Origin: Lingula anatina
Lineage: Eukaryota > Brachiopoda > Lingulata > Lingulida > Lingulidae
Reading direction: 5' to 3'
DNA length: 64,000 nt
NCBI RefSeq assembly: GCF_001039355.2
Contig: NW_019775593.1
Coordinates: 32,969 to 96,968 of the forward strand
Part shown: positions 58,301 through 64,000 of the stretch, piece by piece
How the letters are laid out: every line of letters begins with the position of its first letter
How positions within the stretch are numbered: position 1 is the first letter of the stretch
Position numbers and translations under genes: made by a program
The notes under the pieces: model-generated
Told to the model about the DNA's origin: nothing
What the model saw: only the letters and a program-made list of their open reading frames with translations
Databases searched by the model: none

Positions 58301-60493
58301 CTTTTACTGAGCAATTACTGTACACCAAGTTTTTTTTTCTCATCTTATCTGAGGGACCTGCCCTGAGTCAACACCTCATGCTGGCAGACTTGTCATATCA
58401 TCACCACTAATATCCCATGTAACTGTTATGTTGATTTCTATTTGTACAGGTAACTTTACATCAGGATATGTCAGTGCCATCAAAACAAGAGCTTTCTGGT
58501 GTTCTATGAATCTGAGCAAGCACCAAGATGGGAACTCTCAAGGCAATGCCATAAACAGTGCTGACATATCAGGTTTAGTCAATCGGCTCTATCAAGTGGC
58601 ACATGTGTTTTCAATACAAAACACCTGGCCAGAAGGGTAAGAAAAAAAGCCGGGTCTGCCTTGACAGGGTTCCACTTTATATCTGCTTTAATTGAGAATG
58701 TCAGCTAAGTCTTGCACGGCTCATCCCTCTCCTGTGGGTGTCCTGTGCTTGGCAGGCAAGACATACAGATATATCAAGGTGCGATAAAAACCAATTAAAA
58801 TGAAACATGAGATTTTTTAAGCTTACAGGAAAGGGGGTGAAACTGACTCATTGGTGTCATGATGGGATTGCATTTGTAGCTGTTAAAATTTTTCTTTGAT
58901 GAAAGTACTTGGAAATATTTTTTTCTTTAACAGCAGGTTCTTTAATAAAGAATACCACCAAATTAATTATTGAAAGTACACTTATCTGTTCATTGGGAGG
59001 CAAGTCTACAGACATCAACCATGTGTGCATGTGAAATAATCCTGCCACAAGAAAACTTCAAGAACAACATTCTAAAAACACCTCAAAAATCATCTGAAAC
59101 TAATGTGATATCTAACAATATTATCTTACTTCAAGTAAACCCCACTAACATTGTAAAATAAAATATCAAATTAACATCCTTCAGAAATATCTCATTCTAA
59201 CTAAAAAACCAAACTGTTGGAAACATACCCCCATTCTATGAGAAATTTATATAATTAGCACTTAGCTAAATAATTCACAATATGGGAGAGCTAAAAGTAT
59301 TCAATACCGTGAAAACAGTTCTGGAAAAGATATGCATTTTACCAGTTTTACTGTAAATAAGAATCACAGGGCAAAAGCCAGCAGTGGAACATAAGAAAAA
59401 AATGGCAATTGAACTGACAGATCTAGCGATAAACCTCCCAAACCAACACTATCAAGTGGCTTTTGTCAATGAAAATGACGAAATATAAACAGGATTGGGC
59501 AGCCTATTGTTAAAAATGTGCAGTGTCAACAAGTATCAGTGGCACTATATGTCAATGTGCCTAGTCATGGGGAAGGCCACCCTGGGGGGACAGCCTGACA
59601 ACTCTATAGTCTGGACACCCCACAACAGTCTGCCACTGCAAGGAAAGATTAGTGCCAGAGATGCTTATCTTTTTTCTGCCTTCAATTCTAACACAGAGTC
59701 TGAGAGAAAGATGCCTCTCATTTTTTTTTTCTTTTCCGTCACAGAAGTAGCAGGGCAAAATAAACTGTAGGGATTTTTCCAAGGGTCATGCCCAGAACTA
59801 CAAAGAAAACTCTCTCTGCTGGTCTGGTGTCACCCGAGTACAAAAGATGTATCACTTTTCTTGGGCCCTTCTCATTCACCCTCAAGCTCAGAACCACCTT
59901 CATGGTCAACCCCTTGTAATGGTTTATACCGCATTTATACTAAAGCCTCAGATCTGATACAAGACATGATAAGATGGAGGATGGGACAATAGAGGTCGGC
60001 ATGGCAACCAAAAGCATGATTACACTATAGCAGCTGGAGTATCATTTGACTCTGCAGCATCAAAGGAGTTTGAGCTGTAATGGATGGCATGACACCTCCC
60101 TTACTTCACCACTCAAAGATCACCTATGTTAATTTCTACATGGAAGAAGTCTTGCATGGTAACATGCATCTGGATATGGCAAAATGTTGCTGTTGGCATT
60201 ACAAGAAATATCAGTACATTAATTTTCTCATATCATGTTTCTAACATTTAGTTGAATTTTACTTTTATCAAAATTCATCCAACACTTTGTTACCAAGTTA
60301 CTTTGAACAGCCTTGAAGCAATACATCACTGAGGAATTTTAATGTTTTTGAGAAATGTTTAGTGTTTTGAACAAAGTGCACTTTATTTCCTAGCAACATT
60401 CCCCTGTACTTATCTAAATTATATTTCCTTACCCTGATAAGCAGGTGGTGGCAGAGAATACCACTGACCATACAAACAGTGGCGAGGAAGCAT
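22527..60493 (-). CDS. da/TCF4-like: Class I bHLH E-protein gene (daughterless/TCF3/4/12 family)
   Basis: A transcription factor that dimerises with itself or with tissue-specific bHLH partners and binds CANNTG E-boxes in the nucleus. More than 20 exons have canonical sites and consistent phases. Diagnostic segments in order: [19 protein letters not shown], an NKRKS nuclear-localisation-like cluster, [10 protein letters not shown] then [87 protein letters not shown], the HLH, and [18 protein letters not shown]. Three modules have tandem alternative exons: LDDAIHV, basic and HLH. AD1 (the LSDLLDF-type motif) was not found and probably lies right of the window. The coordinates span the visible coding exons; introns are up to 13.7 kb. 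Confidence 0.95.
24273..24389 (-). CDS. E-protein exon after the HLH ([18 protein letters not shown])
   Basis: 117 nt encoding the segment directly C-terminal to helix 2, a hallmark of E proteins, then [17 protein letters not shown]. It joins either HLH exon through a split Glu codon. A poly(A) tract at 24110-24130 lies in the intron below it. Confidence 0.93.
25271..25416 (-). CDS. E-protein HLH exon, version 2 (canonical loop)
   Basis: 146 nt: [46 protein letters not shown]. It keeps the family loop DKPQTKL. Phases at both ends equal those of the other HLH exon 221 nt upstream, so either can follow the basic exon and lead into ERNLNPK. Using both, or neither, breaks the frame. Confidence 0.93.
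25638..25783 (-). CDS. E-protein HLH exon, version 1 (divergent loop)
   Basis: 146 nt: [46 protein letters not shown]. The loop GSSQPLTKL replaces the usual DKPQTKL; helix 1 and helix 2 contacts are otherwise typical. The change probably alters dimer or DNA affinity (inference). It sits where E12/E47-type alternative exons occur in vertebrate TCF3. Confidence 0.92.
26041..26103 (-). CDS. E-protein basic-region exon, version B
   Basis: 63 nt: [20 protein letters not shown] plus the split Arg. It keeps the Asn-Asn, Glu and Arg residues that contact the E-box but has Val for the usual Ala in NNARER and lacks the acidic stretch of version A. Only 49 nt separate it from version A, so the two are very likely mutually exclusive. 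Confidence 0.88.
26153..26230 (-). CDS. E-protein basic-region exon, version A
   Basis: 78 nt: [19 protein letters not shown] then TNNARER. The acidic DVDED preceding the basic helix resembles the segment upstream of the basic region in vertebrate E proteins, which in E12 dampens homodimer DNA binding. Start and end phases match version B. Confidence 0.9.
26987..27016 (-). CDS. E-protein 30-nt microexon (SNASTEGGA)
   Basis: Acceptor ttttag and donor CTAG|GTGTGT. It completes the Arg codon from the previous exon and supplies the first two bases of the Ser that begins either basic exon. It is multiple-of-three, so it could be skipped without loss of frame. Confidence 0.75.
   Translation of the reverse strand: MQCQYRGWS
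27508..27667 (-). CDS. E-protein exon with IKVEK sumoylation-like motif
   Basis: 160 nt: [20 protein letters not shown] then a Ser/Thr-rich linker and PPAKRSR. IKVE fits the psi-K-x-E SUMO consensus, and PAKRSR may act as a nuclear localisation signal. A 31-nt poly(A) run lies in the adjacent intron at about 27421-27451. Confidence 0.88.
28017..28089 (-). CDS. E-protein linker exon ([10 protein letters not shown])
   Basis: 73 nt, acceptor tgtttcag and donor ATAG|GTGAGT. Polar low-complexity linker [19 protein letters not shown]. Phase 0 in, phase 1 out, matching its neighbours. Confidence 0.85.
28226..28267 (-). CDS. Candidate E-protein cassette microexon ([14 protein letters not shown])
   Basis: 42 nt between acceptor gccaagttcag and donor AAT|GTACGT, phase 0-0, between two exons that are also phase 0 at this junction. 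The aromatic-rich reading resembles Tyr/Gly segments in this part of vertebrate E proteins, but sequence alone cannot confirm use. Confidence 0.35.
29732..29825. repeat. 47-bp tandem duplication
   Basis: Two identical adjacent copies of a 47-bp unit beginning ctatatctagac, in an E-protein intron. Confidence 0.95.
30394..30588 (-). CDS. E-protein [12 protein letters not shown] exon, version 2
   Basis: 195 nt, phase 0-0: [25 protein letters not shown], then a (PGM)4 repeat and [17 protein letters not shown]. This matches the conserved E-protein module just after the GPLHSL segment. The PGM repeat reflects tandem 9-bp units. Donor TTG|GTAAGG; read-through would stop after 11 codons. Confidence 0.92.
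30667..30754. repeat. 44-bp tandem duplication with GCATGCATGC core
   Basis: Two near-identical adjacent copies (tgtgcatgcatgc...aagaaatat), in the intron upstream of the LDDAIHV exon, version 2. Confidence 0.93.
31413..31496 (-). CDS. E-protein LDDAIHV exon, version 1 (duplicate)
   Basis: 84 nt, phase 0-0: [19 protein letters not shown] then DGILTDLDG. It repeats the core of version 2 ([15 protein letters not shown] against [15 protein letters not shown]) and is flanked by acceptor cactgtag and donor GGG|GTAACT. It could be used instead of, or together with, version 2 because both keep frame. Confidence 0.85.
32623..32699 (-). CDS. E-protein exon ([10 protein letters not shown])
   Basis: 77 nt: [20 protein letters not shown] then PLVSL, matching the segment just before the LDDAIHV module in TCF4/TCF12. 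Donor CTG|GTAAGT, phase 0. Confidence 0.9.
33007..33085 (-). CDS. E-protein exon ([12 protein letters not shown])
   Basis: 79 nt: [20 protein letters not shown] then SPPPMS, strongly like the IYSPDHTN..SNPSTP segment of vertebrate E proteins. Acceptor ttttccag. Confidence 0.93.
34698..34898 (-). CDS. E-protein AD2 exon ([10 protein letters not shown])
   Basis: 201 nt, phase 0-0: [31 protein letters not shown], a Ser-rich run, and [13 protein letters not shown]. This is the conserved start of activation domain 2 (the loop-helix domain) in E proteins. Confidence 0.93.
35206..35342 (-). CDS. E-protein exon ([12 protein letters not shown])
   Basis: 137 nt: [20 protein letters not shown], then [18 protein letters not shown]. 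It corresponds to the MQDGHHSSDPW...HPHERL segment of TCF4. Acceptor tgtttcag, donor CTG|GTAAGT. Confidence 0.92.
35612..35690 (-). CDS. E-protein exon ([17 protein letters not shown])
   Basis: 79 nt: [26 protein letters not shown]. It aligns with the DYNRDSPGYPSSKP...FFM segment where TCF4-A-type short isoforms join the common body. It starts in phase 0, so any phase-0 first exon upstream can splice in. Confidence 0.92.
41232..41315. repeat. (TA)n-(GT)n microsatellite
   Basis: About 36 TA units followed by six GT units. It is probably highly length-variable and able to extrude cruciforms. Confidence 0.97.
42109..42171 (-). CDS. Candidate alternative first exon 2 (MWSWYRTPG...)
   Basis: 21 codons from ATG to donor [30 protein letters not shown]. 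Phase 0 out matches the exon at 35690. No acceptor fits it as an internal exon in this frame, so use would need its own promoter, as in TCF4-A or HEB-alt isoforms. Confidence 0.35.
44764..44814 (-). CDS. Candidate alternative first exon 1 ([17 protein letters not shown])
   Basis: 17 codons from an ATG preceded by an in-frame TAG, ending at donor CAG|GTAAAC in phase 0, in frame with YEEFGQDSP. Position and layout match the internal-promoter first exons of vertebrate TCF4-A and HEB-alt, though the residues differ. Confidence 0.45.
46309..46356. repeat. (CT)n(CA)n microsatellite
   Basis: About 12 CT then 12 CA units, in an intron. Confidence 0.95.
47685..47706. repeat. (GA)n microsatellite
   Basis: About 11 GA units, in an intron. 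Confidence 0.93.
49396..49448 (-). CDS. E-protein exon with NKRKS cluster
   Basis: 53 nt: [17 protein letters not shown], acceptor ctcttttag, donor GGG|GTAAGT. The basic cluster sits where vertebrate E proteins carry a nuclear localisation signal. Confidence 0.85.
50931..51045 (-). CDS. E-protein exon ([19 protein letters not shown])
   Basis: 115 nt: [33 protein letters not shown], like LSPTKPGSQYYQY of TCF4. Acceptor attgcag, donor CAG|GTAGGG. Confidence 0.92.
52293..52348 (-). CDS. E-protein exon ([13 protein letters not shown])
   Basis: 56 nt: [18 protein letters not shown], acceptor atttgcag, donor CAG|GTAATG. Corresponds to the SYSSYGRE region of TCF4. Confidence 0.85.
54461..54545 (-). 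CDS. E-protein exon ([18 protein letters not shown])
   Basis: 85 nt: [20 protein letters not shown] then NSEMPGLI. The SHPFMN block corresponds to SPPFVN of TCF4. Acceptor tttcag, donor ATAA|GTAAGT. Confidence 0.9.
54831..54901 (-). CDS. E-protein exon ([17 protein letters not shown])
   Basis: 71 nt: [20 protein letters not shown] then DTR. Acceptor atctgtag, donor AGG|GTAAGT. It needs a preceding exon ending in one base, so it is not a start exon. Confidence 0.88.
54902..60432 (-). other. 5.5-kb E-protein intron
   Basis: No supported exon. It contains the tandem duplication at 55211-55507 and several chance ORFs. Confidence 0.55.
55211..55507. repeat. Diverged tandem duplication, two copies of about 150 bp
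   Basis: Two adjacent copies share TTCTATATAAAAATT, ACTGGTAAACTGGAT, TTTTACACAACCTTA and GCAAGGTGTCATGTATATCT. They differ by substitutions and by the length of a poly(A) run near 55230. Confidence 0.9.
60433..60493 (-). CDS. Candidate first or internal E-protein exon ([10 protein letters not shown])
   Basis: The donor CAGG|GTAAGG has exactly the phase needed by the exon at 54901 (TAT CAG G | GT ATG GAT). Two readings are possible. One is a first exon from ATG at 60493 ([20 protein letters not shown]), with an in-frame TGA upstream. The other is an internal exon from 60463 after acceptor ggtcag. The first would give an isoform lacking AD1. Confidence 0.45.
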
Positions 60494-63400
60494 GCTTTTT
60501 CAATACCAGAATGCCCGCATGCTCTTCTTCTTCCTCTTCTTCAGTAATGCATGGGAGAAAAACTGATGTGTGTGCCAATAATTTTCTGGCTGCGCTCTCT
60601 TACTTGGCCAGCAATAAACTGAAAGTCTTACTGCCCAAGTCAAGGCACTCTGTGCATGTCTACTGGAAGAATAGAACCTGGAGGAAAACTCTGGCTTTGC
60701 AAAGTTGTGCACAAAGTATTCCTAATTCTCCGAGAGCTTGTGCCCTATTCACCTTCCAGACAATAGACAAGGCCAATCAAATCAGCACAAAGAAAGGAGA
60801 AATATCAGCACACACCCTCAGGCTGATGTGCTAGAAATATAGAAGCTTTACAATATGCAGACCCATTCTTTCAGTGAAACTTCCTATTCCTAAGGACCAC
60901 AAAACTTAGGGGTATAATCAGCAATTACATAAATAAACACAAAACACAATACCTATAAACCGATCATGAAATCTGTCCATAATTTATGACAACTAAGAAA
61001 ACACATCATGGTGACCCTAGATGCCACATGCCCCTACCTTTGGGCTATGCAGACATAGCAATTTGCTTTTAATTATATTACTGATTTTAATAACAGTTCA
61101 TGTAATTTCTCTCTTCAAATATTTTCATTCAATAATACTGCTCTTTTCAAAACCATGCCTGGGTCACTTGAGTAAGAAAATTTAATCAGTCCATTTTCCA
61201 ATGTTTATCAGATATTCAGCAGCATTATACTGAAAAAAAAAAAACTAACAAATTTGTTAAGTGTGACAAAGTTATTTGGTGCCAATTGTCAGTCTACATT
61301 CATTACAGACAATTTTAACATGTGCATGTGTACCATGGGTGTTATACTAAGTATATAAAAACAAACTCATAATTTCCATAGTACTTCAGAAATCAGAGTA
61401 AGTTTTTAAAAAATGTGCATCATATTGAAATTCCATATCCATCTACTTGTTGCACAGAAAGCGATTTGATAGTCCTCCCTCATAAAAAGTCATCAACTTG
61501 AATTTGTTGACTCAGCTGTCATAAGGTTTGCCCTTATCACTGGCACTGAACACTGCTGAGATAAAACTAAATCAGATAAACATTACAACACTGAAAGATC
61601 TTACCAGTACGAATTAAGCCCACAATGTTCCAATGTCAAGCAGCTAATATTTCAATTTTAAAATATCATTTTTTCATCAGTGACATGTATATATTACTTC
61701 TTTTTGTTTCCAGAGGAAAATCCATCACTGAAGAACAGTTCCCACTAAACATAAAGGATGGGACATATTTACAGTCATCAAACAAAGAACTTCAAAGAGA
61801 CAGCCAATTACATCTAAGCAGGATGGATGGATGGTTAAAATGTTGGAAAAAAGTTTCTTTTAAAATCTATTATTATTTATTCTCCAAAACATTAGCAATA
61901 GGTGATCTTGTTAAAAGAAGTAAATGAATTCACACAACCCAGGGTTTAACCAATTTAATTGCATGCATAAAATGAACTAGTCACCACAATTCAAAACCTA
62001 TCCTCAAATAATTTATGTATAGTTAAGTTTGTTTAAAATGAAATTGTTGATATGTCCTCATCATTCTCTCTTTAACAGTACCATCTGTTTTAGACAATCT
62101 TTCAGTATCTAGCATTTTAACAATACAGAGCATCCTAAAATTTTAAAACTCAAACAGAACTGTTTGGTTGGTTGGTCTGAAGATGAATGATATAATAATA
62201 CTTCCAAATACCATAAAATTATAAACATGGTTTTAAAATATTACTGAAATTGTGCTACTGCCATCTACATAAACTTTCATGTGTGTTTAATCACACTCAA
62301 AACGAAGAGAAAAAGCTTCGAGTTTCCCCTCAGCTGTGCAAGGAGGCATGTCATTCAGTTAATCTGACTGCATTCAGCAAGAGTCCCCGCAGAGTTGGAT
62401 CAATCTACATAGAACTATAGTTTAATTGGGAACGAGCCTTAAAAATGCAGTACTAAAGTGGCATGCAAATCAGAATGAATTTGTACTACTGTGTAACAAA
62501 ATCTAACAGAAAACAACCAAAAAAATATATGTGGATTAATTCTGTCTGCTTTTATTGTCTGCCATTGTTTCTGAACTCACTCTTCTCCTGATCCCATGAA
62601 ACTTTTCTTGATCTTATACCAAAGGACAAGACGCCAGATGATTACCATTAATTTTTGAGTCAATCTTAACACTTCATAACACCTTAAATAGCCCAACTTA
62701 TTGGGTAAAAATTAACATAAGGTGAAATTTTATCAGAAATGGATCGAGTGTGTTAGAGAAGACTCTGGACAACAGAATTGCAAATACTTTTTACTATTTA
62801 TTCAGTAACGAGCATGATTGAAACAAATACATTTTTTCCAAATCTCTACAATACATTATAAATAATGAAAATGAATACAAAAAAATTTAATCTTAAATGT
62901 TTTAAATCTTGGTGCATTTATTTTATCAGTCTCGTGAGGTAATTTAATTACTTTAAATTACAGAGGGAAAAAAACAAAGGTTACTGCATGGATTTTATAC
63001 AGTTTGCTTTAAAGTTTTTTTTTTTTTTACAAACTCTGTTCTTTGCAATATTAGATGTTTCAAAAACAGAGCATCATGACATATCTGTGTTTGCACATAA
63101 ACGGGCAATTTCAAAATATAGTTGCTTTTTATCATTGCTTCACTTTCTATGCACAAATCAACTTATCAACATTTCTTCTTTTAAAATTCCTATGCAAATT
63201 CAATATCTAAGGAGGAAGATGAAGTCTCTGTTGATGTGATACACACATGCAGCATATTTTATTTTGAGTTCTAACTTCAACTGTAGCACAAAAGGTATTT
63301 TCACCAAAACATTTCCATAAGTCTTCACATATGTAGAACTTCCACGCTTGTGCTGCGTGTTGCTCCACTTGCTGGCGACCACGTCTCTGGTCATAAAATG

Positions 63401-64000
63401 AACTCTATATCAGATGGCAAGTTGGAATTCATTTTCGTATAATAATTTTATATTAACATCTCTCATAATGGTGACAAAAAACCTCTGTGAAAACAAAAAG
63501 GATGAAAAGACAAGCTAAAAGACATGAAATAAACTCCATTTGCCTTTCTGCCCAATAATAGGATATTAGCGGCACATCCCACCAGCTGCTTCAGAGTCCA
63601 TCCGGAAGTGAAGAGGAGTCACATTAGTGCAGACCATGGATGTCTTTGACACTTCTCAGCTCTGTAGGACTACCTGAGAGAGGTTGTGCAATTAGCAAAG
63701 GTTTAAGGGACATCAAATTTTAGTTAAGGCTTGGAGTGGTGTAGAATTTAAGTAGACACAACTCAAAGAAATTTGTGTCCAAAGTTTGTGACGTTCCCTA
63801 GTTTGTAAACAAGCAGCATTTGTTCAGTCTACATCTTAGCAACAACAGCTTGCAAGTCTGCCAAACATGAAAATGATTTCATGAGAAAAAGTACCAGTTA
63901 AATTGCCATATGATGACAGTCAGGAATTTTGTCAAAGGTAGTGTGAAAGGAAGTGATTTACTCCCAAGTGATTTATGCATTGAAGGGAGTTGGCTGCAAA
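60494..64000. other. Probable 5' intron of the E-protein gene
   Basis: No exon with E-protein character was found, including no LSDLLDF-type AD1 motif. The one recognisable item is the half foldback copy at 62341-62440. A donor-like CTG|GTAAGA near 61606 (minus strand) has no convincing coding partner. Confidence 0.45.
62341..62440. mobile_element. Half copy of foldback element A
   Basis: It shares aggaggc, TTAATCTGA-TGCATTCAGC, GAGTCCCCGC, AGAACT and GGGAACGAGCCTTA-like blocks with the right arm at 15749-15850 in the same order. The partner arm is missing or eroded. Confidence 0.7.

Noticed and set aside
60445-60834. 129-codon plus-strand ORF
   Set aside because: Serine run from a TCT repeat, no start or splice context, and antisense to the candidate E-protein exon.
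61607-61644. Minus-strand exon-like stretch with donor CTG|GTAAGA
   Set aside because: No reading resembles an E protein; one frame stops at once and another gives an unrelated short peptide.
1-64000. CRISPR arrays, operons, rRNA or tRNA genes
   Set aside because: The window is eukaryotic with spliced genes, and I saw no spaced direct repeats or cloverleaf-forming tRNA gene.

Overview
This is a 64 kb stretch of an AT-rich animal genome, with long introns, simple repeats and short foldback elements. The gene models and repeats suggest a marine invertebrate bilaterian; I cannot place it more closely. One ambiguous base is present at 17915.

Layout. (1) 1-380: a weakly supported terminal exon of a plus-strand gene. 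(2) 1991-16735, minus strand: a small multi-exon gene of unknown function, about 320 residues, helical, with a TATA box and a poly(A) signal. (3) 5322-15206, plus strand: a complete, apparently intact Ty3/gypsy LTR retrotransposon of 9,885 bp inserted antisense in the 11.8 kb first intron of that gene. Its two 217-bp LTRs are identical by eye, and it has a CTCT target duplication, a tRNA-Ser(GCU)-type primer site and a polypurine tract. (4) 16.8-20.2 kb: intergenic DNA with a 168-bp MITE and a roughly 450-bp foldback element. (5) 20.2 kb to at least 60.5 kb, minus strand: a class I bHLH E-protein gene (the daughterless/TCF3/TCF4/TCF12 family). It is resolved into more than 20 exons whose splice sites and phases all agree. 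The N-terminal activation domain (AD1) was not found and probably lies beyond the right edge.

The retrotransposon is the most unusual item. Its gag starts with a segment resembling a helix-hairpin-helix, carries a 20-residue tandem repeat and ends in a CCHC knuckle. Gag overlaps the pol frame across a GGGAAAT heptamer suited to -1 frameshifting. Pol has protease, RT, RNase H and integrase, and ends in a complete PHD finger resembling those of KDM7/PHF8-type histone demethylases. A third ORF in the env position encodes a TatD-like metal-dependent nuclease domain with all the expected metal ligands. A consensus splice donor upstream of gag and an acceptor directly abutting the ATG of the third ORF suggest it is made from a spliced RNA, as env is in retroviruses.

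The E-protein gene is the second item of interest. Three successive functional modules each exist as tandem alternative exons: the [12 protein letters not shown] module, the basic region and the helix-loop-helix. The two basic-region exons lie 49 nt apart, probably too close to be spliced together. The two HLH exons are both 146 nt, so including both or neither breaks the frame. Two or three possible alternative first exons add further isoforms. Together these could give a combinatorial set of E-protein DNA-binding and dimerisation variants from one locus.
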